DNA from: Paramarasmius palmivorus
Taxonomy: Eukaryota > Basidiomycota > Agaricomycetes > Agaricales > Marasmiaceae
Reading direction: 5' to 3'
Assembly: GCA_037176845.1 (NCBI GenBank)
Contig: JAYKXP010000141.1
Location: 1 to 64,000, forward strand
Length of the DNA: 64,000 nt
Of the stretch, positions 1-9,686 are shown in pieces. A model generated the notes under the pieces. It worked only from the letters and a program-made list of their open reading frames with translations, made no database searches and was not told where the DNA came from. The translations under genes and the position numbers were made by a program. How positions within the stretch are numbered: the stretch's first letter is position 1; every line of letters begins with the position of its first letter.

Positions 1-6
1 GAGCTC

Positions 7-42
<36 letters not shown>

Positions 43-47
43 ATTAC
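1..47. repeat. poly-T tract at window edge
   Basis: An unbroken run of T covers roughly positions 10-37. On the minus strand it is a poly-A run just after a plausible splice donor (near 47) of the membrane-protein gene that runs off the left edge, so it probably lies in an intron. It could also be a poly-A tail remnant, but the neighbouring gene fragment keeps introns, which argues against a retrocopy. Confidence 0.6.
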
Positions 48-483
48 TGCCTTCCGGTAGTGTAAGATCCCAGGCTCTGAGTCGCAAATCAAGTCCCAGC
101 TCTCCGGTGACGATATGTAATCCAAGGCTGATACTCGCCAATATGAAAAGGGATGTGAGGAGAAGAACTTGTGTACGGTGATCCCCCCGTCGACGCTTCA
201 TGATGATTGACACGCATAGCATGAAGAGGACTAGGTAAACTCCTGTAACATGGTGAGCTAGATCTCAATGACCTCGAGAGATGCAGGATGTACCGTATAA
301 AACACATCCGACCTGAAATGATGTCAGCCTCTGCTTGTACATGGAACAGAATCCTCGGCGGCAGGGACTTACAACGACTGACCAAGTAAAGATCGCAAGC
401 GCAGCTGTGATGATCATGTAAAAAGCGCGTGAAGAATATGCCAGTGTAGGGTGATGGAGGAATAATGAGGGAGTGATATCCAT
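48..483 (-). CDS. multi-pass membrane protein, 5' part only
   Basis: N-terminal part of a multi-pass membrane protein of a type common in agaricomycetes; function unknown. I place three exons at 483-373, 312-294 (19 nt) and 242-48. Joined, they encode about 108 residues with hydrophobic segments around residues 20-37, 40-58 and 72-90, separated by a basic loop (KRRRGDH). The family-like stretch LYGVYLVLFM is only formed when the 19-nt exon is spliced between its neighbours, which supports the model. Donors are GTAAGT and GTACAT; acceptors are TTTCAG and TTACAG. The start at 483 (MDITPSL) is the first ATG in frame with the hydrophobic core, but an upstream ATG is possible. The 3' part lies outside the window. 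A seven-transmembrane fold is inference. Confidence 0.5.
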
Positions 484-902
484 CCATTTTATGGTACTTC
501 TATCCGCATTGCAATCGGAATTGCCTCTCTGAACGAGCGCAACGCTCATCACCGGCTGTGAGCTTCTCGGGAAGTTGTGATGATCTAAACTTGACACCAG
601 CCACTTTGCACGGTGATGGAGCCCAATTCTTCACTAGCGCAGGTAAAGCCCTTGCCGCAGCGGGTGATGATCATGGTTGCGTTCATAATCTGGAAGATTC
701 ACTAGTTGATATATCAAGTTTGATGCTGTTTGAACTATACAGAACTTCATTTTACCTGTTATTGTAGGCTAAGTATAACAACGGGCAATTTGCTGAGCGT
801 ATTCAACCGTCAGCTTCCCCCACAATCGCCCGTGGCATCCAAACCCCTCAATATCAACGCCGAACACAGCCAGCTTCCAAGAAACCGTCGATGAACACGA
901 CA

Positions 903-1802
903 TCACAGCCATCTCACTCCCCCTAAGCTCATCCTCTCCACCCAATCTTCGTGCTCTATGGCACCTTTCGCCTCTTCTGTGAAAGCCCATATAGACGGAT
1001 TCCTCGTTTTTGACAGTTGACGGGGTATTGGGGGTATCAAGGGGGTATCATTTGGTTGAAAGCGTTAGGGCTTGCAGGATGCCGGTATTGCATAGAAGGG
1101 ACTGGGGCAGGGATTTGGAAGGTCAGGTTGACGATAGGGACTCGGAGCAGCTTACATCCACTCGACGAACGGAAACGCGATTCCGAAACGTCATCATGAT
1201 CTCCGTCCTCAACCTCTGGAGTCTCGAGTAACACCATTCTTTCATCTCTGTCTTCGATCCCCTTCACTGTAAACCATCGTTCAATACCAACATAGTCTTC
1301 CCAGTCCACACGGTGTCTCTCCAAGTAGGCATGATTCTGGGCTGTTTCATCTTCGGCGCCATGGGGGTTAAATACGCACTCCGCGATGATGGGCATCCAT
1401 GAGGAGGAGAAGATGTACGTCCCGGGATGAGGGTTTTCGAGGGGCGAGTTTGGGAGGCGTTTGGATGGGGGAGTTGCAGTTGACGACGTCGGTGGTTTGA
1501 CCTCTTGATTATCGTGCTGAAGCTCCTCGTATGATTGTGCGGATATCACTGTACGTTTTGTATGTATGAATAAACCGCTGAATGTGAAGCTCGTATCACT
1601 TACTGGAACTCTGGAAAATGTAGAGGTGGAGGAGATGGAGGCCGGAGACAAGGGTGGTCCTGATGGCATCAACCCCGAGCTCTCTTTCGCCAACGACCAC
1701 CTCCTCAACCAACCAGCAAGAACCAAATCCTCTTAATTTTGCTTGGGAAAAGTACGAAGAGTCGTACAGGTAACGAAATTTACCAATACTGTGACGGTCC
1801 AA
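903..1802 (-). CDS. hypothetical protein, possibly one frameshift
   Basis: I do not recognise this protein. The best model joins an upstream exon (about 1802-1610) to a second exon across an intron with donor GTAAGT and acceptor ACAG near 1552. The second exon encodes an acidic, Trp-containing sequence (GTYIFSSSWMPIIAE, VDWEDYVGIERWFTV). The frame stops at 1037 within a run of five C (minus strand). If that run had six, the frame would continue through IPPIPRQLSK and WAFTEEAKGAIEHEDWVER to a TGA at 903. The continuation reads like real coding sequence, so a one-base deletion is likely. No ATG is seen in the upstream exon, so the true start may lie in a further 5' exon. No signal peptide or membrane segment is evident. 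Confidence 0.4.
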
Positions 1803-2169
1803 CGGTTTCCTGGAATTACCAAACCTTTTTGTTTTGCTGCCTGTTCTATATGCTCAAGTCGCTCGTTCAACAATGTTAATAAGCCCTCGTCACTTCATCG
1901 ATTGTAATACAGCACTGCCTGGATTTTCAGAGATCTAGCGGACAGCCTTCCTCGATATGATTAGCGGTGGTGTCGAGTATGTGTTGGAAAATGGTCGTTT
2001 TCGTTGCTACTCATCCGAGTCGCATGGAAGGTATGAACTCTTTCTTCAGATCTCGTGTTATCATTGACTCTCGGTTCAATAGATTACCAAGCACTCGCCG
2101 TCTGGAGCAAGGTCGAGATTTCGTTCTCGGTTTCGGAATTCGGTTTCGTCGTGGGCTTGCGTTGGTTCC
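1803..2169. other. intergenic, nothing recognised
   Basis: About 370 bases between the hypothetical gene on the left and the duplicated relic on the right. I see no convincing coding frame, RNA gene or repeat here. Confidence 0.4.
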
Positions 2170-2350
2170 AATCTATACCTACACCTCATGACACTGTCTA
2201 TGGAGCTTTTCGTCACCGGCTCTGTATGCCTCCCAAACTCTGCGGATATTCTCTTCACGATACTAGATATTGAGTGCGTGACCGTTCTCCTGGCTGTACT
2301 TCGCGGGGTCTGTTGCGAATCCGACAAGACCGAGACTTTTGTATCATGAA
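2170..2350 (-). pseudogene. duplicated coding relic, copy 1
   Basis: This stretch is clearly similar to 4860-5020 in the same orientation, for example CTGTTGCGAATCCGACAAGA here against CTGTTGCAAATCCGACAAGA there. Read on the minus strand the two copies share a protein-like pattern: GLVGFAT near the start, then SQENG and YREENIRRVWEAYRAG. This copy has a stop in the middle and needs frame changes, so it is a decayed gene segment. I do not know the parent family. The two copies flank the F-box gene at 2692-4278. Confidence 0.5.
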
Positions 2351-2691
2351 GCATGGGACCATCGTAATGTGCTTTTTCATTGGGGGATATCACAGACTCT
2401 GATCGTGGTACGCATAGCGATGAGTCTCAGCTTCTCTAGCTCGAGTGCCCGGGAGGCGGTGGTTTGCACACTTCGAGTTCGAGTACACGTGCTAGCTTGG
2501 GCCCTGTGCTTGATCTATCTACTAGGAATCAAAGGCTCAGGAGGCATAGTGTCGTACAACCATCTTCCCAGTGCACGGCTTCGGATGTAGACGAATAACC
2601 ACCGTATACGGAGCACTTGTACTATCATATTGCCACTGGTCAACGATATATACCTTTTTGACACCACTCAGATTCGTTAACACTGACATAA
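2351..2691. other. intergenic, nothing recognised
   Basis: 3' flank of the F-box gene that ends at 2692. Short open frames exist on both strands, but none has codon or motif support. Confidence 0.35.
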
Positions 2692-4278
2692 TCAACAATC
2701 TTCTTCGATATAAACCCTCGCCCACTTGATCCTACACACCACTCCCCTTCTCCCCAAGCTCTCAAGCCTCGCATTCAACGCCTCGATCTCATCTTCCGTG
2801 TGTAAAGACAATACCCTGAAACCCACATCCCATGTTGTGCGAGAAACCGGCGCACTGTTATCGATTCTCATGTCCAACATGTCCAAAAGAGAATTGACAG
2901 TCCCCGCATCGACATACGAATCTTGTTCAAGAACGCTCAACTCTGTCAAACAGGGTAACACGACCCCAGAGTTCTCCGGGGTAGGTGCCTGACATAACAT
3001 CTTGAGAAGGTGATACGTCAAAGTCCTCTCGTTACACGGTCCTCCCAAATCCACAGAGAGATCCAAGCAACATGCCTCAAGCTCAGAGAGCTCGGGGCAG
3101 GATCTAAGGAGCCTGCAAAGCTCGGTAGCCATGCTTGTACGATATTTACCGTACCCCTTGAACACTAACTTTCGGAGATTGCGCCCACTGGCAGCAGCTG
3201 TCAAAGGTGCCAGGGATATTCCCATCGATCCGCATGTTGAGATCTCGAGAGAAACCAGCGAGGGAAATCCAATGTATTGGGAGATGAAGGAGAGTTCGTC
3301 GTCGGAGTATGCACCCACGGAGAGATGGCGCACAGAAGGCGCCTCGATCCGACTCGGAATGTTGTTATTCGTGTGGGTAGCTTTGTCGAATATGGAGAAT
3401 TTCAAGGTGTGGAGACGAGTGCAGAGCTGAATCCATCGAATCAGATATCTGCAATCATACACCTCTTGGATCTCCAAAATCGCTAGCTGGTGATATGGGA
3501 GCCAGTCGAACCCGAGGGGACGAACCATCTTGACGGTTGAAAGCCTAGGTGCTTTCGTTCGGAAGGCATCCCAAAGCTGATCGAGATCCGGGACGCGAAG
3601 AGAAACAGAGCTGTCTTCTGTCTCGGTGCAAAGATCGAGTTTTGTGATACGTGGGATGTGTGGACAGATCATACTGGCTATCACGGTGTCGTCGTATCCA
3701 GGGTATTGCCAGAATCGTAAATCTAGCGGGTACGCCTTCGATCTTGTGAGGTAAAGCTCTAGCAGGGACTCGATATTCATTCTACCCTTGGTTAGGCCTG
3801 TTATTTCGACCTTTATTGATGACCATAATCCTGCAGACCCGTTGACGAGCAATCTCCAGCGATAGGAGACGTGTGTAAGCGTCAATGTGGGTGCGATGTG
3901 TGGTAATCTTTCGTGTTTGGGCGCATCGTAGACTCTGAGGGAATAACAACCGTGTTCTGAGAGGCAAGTCATGGCAAAGATGTTCTCGAGGATTTCGTTT
4001 GGTAATCTCCGAATTGGGGCGAGCAAGCTACGGCAAAGCTTGATATGTGTCTTGGGTTTGAGCTGTTCCGATGCAATCTCCTGGTTGCATCGCTTCGATT
4101 CGTGTTCGATATATGAACGAATTTGTTGAATATCTGCGTGAGATGGTGGATAGGGTGACCTCAATAGGTCGTTCAAGTTACCAAGGATAGTAGGAGTCTC
4201 TTGGGTGCTTAGACTATCCTCATCCTTCGGTGGAGAGTGGTACTGACACTTGTCGCCAACTTGAGGGGCGGCATCCAT
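2692..4278 (-). CDS. F-box-like protein (CNNC family, N-terminus eroded)
   Basis: Intact single-exon frame of 528 residues. F-box proteins tether substrates to the SCF ubiquitin ligase through Skp1; the substrate here is unknown. Relative to its paralogs the N-terminal C-x2-C-x-H motif is degenerate (DKCQYHSPPKDE), while the following NLNDLLRSPYPPS and the start of the coiled coil (RSYIEHESKRCNQEI) are kept. The coiled coil is shortened before the F-box-like segment (SLLAPIRRLPNEILENIFAM, about residues 88-107). Then comes LTHVSYRWRLLVNGSAGLWS, a motif typical of agaricomycete F-box-like proteins, followed by about 350 residues of leucine-rich sequence with spaced LxxLxL patterns. The C-terminus RIKWARV matches the paralog at 61380-62981, its closest relative here. 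A probable 5'-UTR intron lies at 4288-4341. Confidence 0.8.
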   Translation of the reverse strand: MDAAPQVGDKCQYHSPPKDEDSLSTQETPTILGNLNDLLRSPYPPSHADIQQIRSYIEHESKRCNQEIASEQLKPKTHIKLCRSLLAPIRRLPNEILENIFAMTCLSEHGCYSLRVYDAPKHERLPHIAPTLTLTHVSYRWRLLVNGSAGLWSSIKVEITGLTKGRMNIESLLELYLTRSKAYPLDLRFWQYPGYDDTVIASMICPHIPRITKLDLCTETEDSSVSLRVPDLDQLWDAFRTKAPRLSTVKMVRPLGFDWLPYHQLAILEIQEVYDCRYLIRWIQLCTRLHTLKFSIFDKATHTNNNIPSRIEAPSVRHLSVGAYSDDELSFISQYIGFPSLVSLEISTCGSMGISLAPLTAAASGRNLRKLVFKGYGKYRTSMATELCRLLRSCPELSELEACCLDLSVDLGGPCNERTLTYHLLKMLCQAPTPENSGVVLPCLTELSVLEQDSYVDAGTVNSLLDMLDMRIDNSAPVSRTTWDVGFRVLSLHTEDEIEALNARLESLGRRGVVCRIKWARVYIEEDC

Positions 4279-4341
4279 TGTAGATTGCTATTAAAGGGTA
4301 TGAGTGTAAGAAATTAAAAGTCATATCGAGTTGCTACTCAC

Positions 4342-4859
4342 TGAACAGCGACAAAGAGCCAAATAAGGGGTGGTGACCGTGGAGTTGGCGGAAAAAACCT
4401 ATGTTACCACTGGGCCAGCCGCGACTTAACGCGGAACCGTCATGATCATGTGGACCGATCCTCAACTTGCAGCAATCCTAGCCTGGCTAGCCTGGCTTTA
4501 TTCACAGAAGATAGTCGTTCTGTGTACGTTGAATTTTGGGTAGCATGGACCTACCCCCCGCCCCGGGTACCAGGCTACAGCAATCCTCTCAGCTCTTCAC
4601 CAATGCTGGAACGCACGAACTCTTTGGGAAATTAAATAGAAATCTGGGACGATGTAACAAAGAACTGGTTTGGGTCGGTGCGTAATTTCAGTTTCTTCCT
4701 TCAGCTCTAGGCTCATTGCTTTTATTTTCCCGGCTATAGTCCCGAATGCGCACAGGATTGGTCGATACGAGGGGCATGGTTTCAAGATCTATGAATAACC
4801 CCACGCGTTAAGGTTATCGGATGGTTGAATCTCTTTCCTGCTGGCGTGTTCGTCGTCGC
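4342..4859. other. intergenic, promoter side of F-box gene
   Basis: 5' flank of the minus-strand F-box gene. A block near 4418-4445 (around GCCGCGAC..CGGAACCGTCATG) recurs upstream of the paralog near 63085-63110, so the duplication included promoter-proximal DNA. No gene seen. Confidence 0.45.
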
Positions 4860-5035
4860 ATCAACGTGCGCATCACCAGTGGCTCTCTGAGCCTCCCAGG
4901 CTCTGCGGTCATCTTCACGATAGATGTTGATATTGATTGCTTGACCATTTTCCTGGCTGATGCCTCGCGGACTCTGTTGCAAATCCGACAAGACCGAACC
5001 TTTAGGTATGCTATGGTACTGGAAAGTATGCATGA
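4860..5035 (-). pseudogene. duplicated coding relic, copy 2
   Basis: Second copy of the relic at 2170-2350, same orientation. On the minus strand it reads SQENGQAININIYREDDRRAWEAQRATG, which aligns with SQENGHALNI-YREENIRRVWEAYRAG of the other copy. The upstream frame differs by one base, so this copy too is shifted. An acceptor-like CTTTCCAG lies at its 5' side. Parent gene unknown. Confidence 0.5.
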
Positions 5036-5844
5036 ACTCACAATAGTATCTCAGGGTTTTATTAGGTTCTGACTCTGAGAATCCTTGCGGCGAAGTCGGT
5101 TACATGGGGGTAATCCCTTGACAGGAAGTCGGTTTACATCGGTAACCCCATATTCCAAATTGGTGTATACCAACAGGCGCTTTGAATGGAACGCCATGCT
5201 ACCTTCGAAGCCGTAGATGTGGTTGCCTTGGTGATGGAGGGATTTAATCTCGAATGAGCAGCTTTTGGTTAGCTTTGAGTACAGGTGAGAAGTTCTCGTT
5301 TGGGGAAGGAAGAGCTGAATATTCATGGATTTACAGGGACCGGGCACTGTCAACACCTTATGAATGATAATTAAGACGTTGTCGACCTGTTGATTCGCCC
5401 CCTGATGCGGTGAGATGTGACTGCGAAGCGGGGTCGTTTAGCGCATGCGGCACACGTTTTTTGATGCGTAGCAAGTCGCCGCTGCCGTCGTCGCGAAGTC
5501 GAATCCACAGTCACTGCGCATTTCCTTCTACACGTGGACGGAAACATAGAAACTAGAGCCTATCAGACTCTCAAAGCCACTGGCTCGGTCTTCGCTTTAA
5601 ATAAACCGAATTCAACCGAATCCGAAAGCGGATACGAAAATGACCGCTCTCGCTATAATACGCCGATGCCTCGGTTCAGCTCGGTTGTAAAATTGTTACC
5701 TGTCGAAGCACACCTCGCTTATTCCCCCCAAGCGCTGGACTATAAAGGTGTGCAAGAAACGCGTCGGTTACGTCAGGAGAGCCCATTTTCCCTTCAGAAT
5801 CACATTAACTGGTTCTCTCTCACCCACACCCAACCACCCAAGCC
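5036..5844. other. intergenic, upstream of small membrane gene
   Basis: About 800 bases. A minus-strand frame of about 100 codons at 5051-5356 contains readable sequence (IYGFEGSMAFHSKRLLVYTN) and might be a further exon of the relic at 4860-5035, but it starts on a non-ATG codon and I cannot connect it. The last 150 bases are the promoter of the plus-strand gene at 5845. Confidence 0.35.
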
Positions 5845-6384
5845 ATGCCCGAACAACTAACAACCCGCTTCGAATTCGACCAGCTCGTTTTCATCCTATC
5901 CTTCCTATCCGCAATCCTCTCTACAGGCGTCTTCGTCCTAGCCTTCCTCATCAACTACCGTCGAGCCTCCGTCTTCGTCGTTCCCCTCGTATTCTCCCTA
6001 ACTTTAGCCTTCTTCATAACCATCATCATCCTCCGAACACTCCACCTCCGAAGATGTCGTCAATCGAATAACCCAAAGATGAAATTGGAAGTATGTTCGC
6101 CGATGTACGCAAGGAGGAGTATCATCTGCGCGTGGATCGTAGCAGCGCTTTGGCTTTGTCCAATGGGGTTGATATGGTTACAGAGGTTTCCGGAGACGAC
6201 GAAGACGTGGGAACAGACGAGTGGATATCTGTATGGGCAGTTGTTTATGTCGTTTGGGAATGTGGTAGTTGTTGGTGGGATTGCGATTATGTTGGGCAAG
6301 GGAAGGAGGCAGTGGGAGGAGCGTGCGCAGGCGCAGGTACAGGCGCAAGGGCAGCCAAGTCGATCTGCGAAGGAGATGGAGTAA
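5845..6384 (+). CDS. small four-span membrane protein
   Basis: Uninterrupted 179-residue frame with four clear hydrophobic segments at about residues 13-36, 41-64, 92-112 and 128-149. Short charged loops lie between them (NYRR, HLRRCRQSNN). The C-terminal tail is charged and rich in Gln and Ala (ERAQAQVQAQGQ). It has no cleavable signal peptide and no catalytic motif I recognise. The start ATG follows a pyrimidine-rich leader (CACCCACACCCAACCACCC), typical of fungal 5' UTRs. Its topology resembles the other small membrane genes in this window, but I do not see clear sequence similarity to M1 or M2. Function unknown; likely a membrane protein of the plasma membrane or endomembranes (inference). 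Confidence 0.6.
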   Translation: MPEQLTTRFEFDQLVFILSFLSAILSTGVFVLAFLINYRRASVFVVPLVFSLTLAFFITIIILRTLHLRRCRQSNNPKMKLEVCSPMYARRSIICAWIVAALWLCPMGLIWLQRFPETTKTWEQTSGYLYGQLFMSFGNVVVVGGIAIMLGKGRRQWEERAQAQVQAQGQPSRSAKEME

Positions 6385-6786
6385 GGTGTTGTTGCGCAAG
6401 TGAGTGTTTTGTGCATGTTTGGGGAAACACGCTAACTGGGGGTTTGTTTTAGGGCTTGGGTGGCATTGTGGTATGGGATTGTCGTTTAAGGGTATGCTTT
6501 GGGTGTCGTGTGTGTGCACTGTGGACTTTTTTCGTTTTGGCTTTCTTGGCAGTTTGGATATGTTCCTAAGCCTATACCTTTCCTTGTTTCGGTTTTCGTT
6601 CTATTTGAGTTTGAATTCACGATGTTCACGACGTCAGAGCGACTGAGGGCAATACACATGCTGAATCTGCCAAAACCTGGCCAAAACACTAATAGAAGAG
6701 CCCGTCAGATGGCTCATGACCGAGCCGTCATCGACACATCAGGAAGTTTTCCGAGAAGATTCTCTGTTAAACGGTACATATATCTC
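6385..6786. other. intergenic between convergent genes
   Basis: Shared 3' flank of the plus-strand membrane gene and the minus-strand secreted-protein gene. The open frames in this stretch look like chance frames in T-rich DNA. Confidence 0.35.
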
Positions 6787-7288
6787 TCATACAAATGGGA
6801 TGTTACAAAGAAGTCCATGTTGATCTTGTGCTTTCTTTTCTTCATTTGCGCACCAAGCCCCAAGAAGTCCGCCCAATAGACCACTAACAATGTTGGCACC
6901 TCCGCCTTCGGCCTCGGAGTCGCTCGAGCCAATGTTGGCTGCTGGCAATTGCCTTTGTTTTCGTTAACTGCGCCGACTAGATCAAGAATAAGTATTTGAT
7001 TCGATAAAATTCCAGGAGAACACACTTTGGGTATTATCGTTGAAGCAGCAATAGACATCTGCAGTGTTGCTGAAGGAAAAAGCATGAGTATCACGACAAG
7101 CGTAAGTGTATAGAAGAGACATACCATGAGTCGCTCAACACGCAACTCGCAATTCCACCGTTGCAGCAGTGCGCAACGCCGCCACTGCTACAGATGCTAG
7201 CGGATCCGCCTCCGCCGGGGACAGGTGTAGCACCGACGATGGCGGGTAGGACGACAGCGACGAGAGTAGAGAAGGTTTTGAATTGCAT
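6787..7288 (-). CDS. small secreted cysteine-rich protein, hydrophobin-like
   Basis: The first exon (7288 to about 7126) encodes a signal peptide (MQFKTFSTLVAVVLPAIVGA) and then CSSGGVAHCCNGGIASC. The donor GTATGT joins to an acceptor TTCAG near 7076, giving VLSDSCNTADVYCCFNDN. The spacing is C-x7-CC-x6-C-x5-C-x6-CC, which follows the order of Cys and CC pairs in class I hydrophobins but with shorter loops. For exon 3 the acceptor TTGCCAG gives a Gly-rich stretch (IVSGLLGGLLGAWC) with the eighth Cys, and a TGA at 6787. A nearer acceptor gives GNCQQ instead. Hydrophobins are surface-active wall proteins; the tight spacing means this may instead be another secreted cysteine-rich family. The 3' end is less certain than the 5' half. 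Confidence 0.5.
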
Positions 7289-8547
7289 GTTGAGAGTGTG
7301 AGGGAGCGCTGAGTGAAGTCTGAACCGAGTGGAAGACTGGAGATTAATGGTCTTCAGTGACCGGTTTATATATCATGAGTTGACGCATCCGAGGGCTTGA
7401 TGATAACTGCATGCTTCTAGAAAAGACCCTGTTTGAGGAGCCAGAGAAACTTGAGGTGCGTTTACTATAATTATTGAGACGTTGATCAGAGACTAGATAT
7501 CGCATAAATTCTCGTCTTTGACCAGCACCCCATTCGGATCTTCGTTCTGCTGCTTTGCAAAGAGTTGGTAGAAGAGACTGCCCGAGCCAGCGATGTCGCG
7601 GTCGCGGTCGCTAAGGAGCGGTCTAGATTGAAAGTAAAACACCTATCCGAAAGTTCAAAACGTTGAGTCTCGGGAATTTAAAGGAGTTGAATCAACATCG
7701 ATTGTCTATGGGAACATGACGTCGGAGAATGCACACCAATTTTCAACTTTCGAGAAGGTGGAGTAATTGTCTCGCTGAGCAAACTGCCGGCCGTGTCGAA
7801 GACATGCCTCCTCGTAGGGCCATGAATGAGTCCGTCTGGGAAGTTTTTTTTTCGTCGATCTATGAATTCTAACATACATCGGAGTATATCAGAACGAGAC
7901 AGGTCGCAAAATTGAAAATGGCACTGATCACTCACGTTTGCGGCCAAATAGAACTTTTTTCGCGGACTGCCCAGTGCCTAGGAGAGGATCTTGACCGCAT
8001 TCAGCACCCCTGGCTCCAAAAAATCTGTAGGACTAACGGAGTCGCGTGTTGCCCAAGGTTTGCCCAAGTCACCAGCAACGCTCCATGTCCTAGCTCTCCA
8101 CCGGCAATATCGTGTACGAGGCCAGGGCAAACACCAACTTGTTCCACAACGCCGTAGCTCAATAATATATCGGTAATCTGAGCCCTTTTGACTATTTTTG
8201 GCGTGTGTAGAACACGAAGTTGTGAGATAGATACTGAGGTCGTGGTGGTATCCAGCTAAGGAGTTCTGGGAAATAGACGCCCATGGCTCAGCTCTCAACA
8301 CCACCATCTCGTTTTATACCACAATCCGCATACTTCCGACTACACATTTTCGCTATCTGTAATGATTAGGACACAGGTACGCTCATGCAATCCTCTAGCT
8401 TTCTTGATCTCAATGAATTGTTTCTTGCTAGCCTAACTATCCCAAAGGTCAAGGAGAAAGCATGGAACCGGCCTCTGAGACATAGGGACTGTAAGTTTTT
8501 TTTGTTGCTCGGTGTATCCTATCATAATCCACCGACCCACGAAGTTG
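7289..8547. other. intergenic, no convincing gene
   Basis: About 1.25 kb. It includes the promoter of the secreted-protein gene. Minus-strand frames at 7678-7947 and 7978-8307 have some protein-like stretches (DILRCMLEFIDRRKKNFPDG), but they do not join into a model and match no family I know. A TAAG-type donor near 8490 may belong to a 5' exon of the following plus-strand gene. Confidence 0.35.
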
Positions 8548-9445
8548 TAGCCCTCCTTGCTATTACTTTCTGATCCGTCGTCCGCCCCAACATCCAAAGG
8601 CTTATGGGCGTCCCGACGGTGAACTCTGGCAGCTTCATGTTGACATTGTTCGACAACACGTGGCTGATTTGTTCGAAAAGCGCTTGTGTTCTAATTATCA
8701 CCAACGACATCCAGCGGACATGGAGGACGAACGGACAGCATCTTCAGGAGTTGGGAAGGATTACAACGATGGCAAGGGTGAGTACCTTTGATGACACCTA
8801 AAATCGTGTCTGATTAACTTTTCAACAGAGCTTCTTCCAGTTACACCAATGGAATCTGACGACGTGGAGAAGAATGTGCCCCCTCAAAGGATCAAAAAGG
8901 ATGTCAAAGGCAACCCAAATGTCGGTGAGCTTTCTCCGAGTACTATCTCAAAGTCGACATCTTTTCTCAACGTCTTGGCAGACATAGCCGACTCTAACCC
9001 CGAAGAAGTTCAGGAACTCCAAACCCTAAAGCGGGGATGCTCAAAAACTCTCATCTGGTCCATTTTCACCATCGCCTTCGACATTCCTCTTGCCTGTTTT
9101 CCACCACAGCCCCTTCGGGATTCCTCTTTCCTGGGAATGCTCCTCTTCATGTCGACCTTCTATGCCGCAACAGGGATACTCGACGAGCTTACCCTGGTAC
9201 AAAGAGCCAAGGATACCATGAATCTGCCGAGACTAGGCTCTGTATTCAACTCTGAGGCCGCGTTTCTGGTACTCTTCCTTACCGCATTCCTGAGTGGGTA
9301 CATCCTTTCACCGGAGGGTTGGATATTGTTAGCCCGTGTAGCTCTTGTGTTGCTGGTTGGTTGTGTTGGCTTGGATTATTGGGTGACAAAAGGCGAAGCT
9401 CGTGATGCGAGGAGGAGAGTGTCTGAGAAGGATGTCGAAGGCTAA
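8548..9445 (+). CDS. four-span membrane protein, hypothetical
   Basis: Two exons are supported: up to 8777, then 8829-9445, joined by a 51-nt intron (GTGAGT...ACAG) that keeps the frame. Upstream of the first internal ATG (8720) the same frame stays open and reads like coding sequence back to about 8548 (RRPPQHPKAYGRPDGELWQL), so the true start probably lies further 5' in an exon I could not fix. After an acidic N-terminal region come four hydrophobic segments: LIWSIFTIAFDIPLACF, FLGMLLFMSTFYAATGIL, AAFLVLFLTAFLSGYIL and LLARVALVLLVGCVGL. The tail is charged (GEARDARRRVSEKDVEG). No recognised domain. It faces the F-box gene at 9687 tail to tail. Confidence 0.55.
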
Positions 9446-9686
9446 TGGCAAGTTAACAGTGGATCAGGCAGAAGCGTTATTCGTGTACATACATCTTTAC
9501 ATTTCGCATCTCTGGGTACGACTTAAAAGGCCAATTGAGTACGACAATCGTATTTTATTACCGGTCCATATCACTGTACAATATATCATTATGTGTTCGG
9601 AAGTACAACAAATGATCATAAAATGTCCTCTCTTTGTACCCCCGAATCTCGTCATGCAGCTCAATCTCTCTGCCATCCACATCGAA

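Noticed and set aside
1..47. Poly-T tract as a retrotransposon or retrogene poly-A tail
   Set aside because: The adjacent gene fragment retains introns and no target-site duplication can be seen at the window edge. An intronic tract is simpler.
6714..7145. 143-codon minus-strand frame with a hydrophobic start
   Set aside because: Its start lies in the first intron of the hydrophobin-like gene. The hydrophobic stretch is intron sequence read through.
7678..8307. Minus-strand frames that could be a two-exon gene
   Set aside because: The frames do not join at good splice sites and carry stops between readable parts. No family match or signal sequence supports them.
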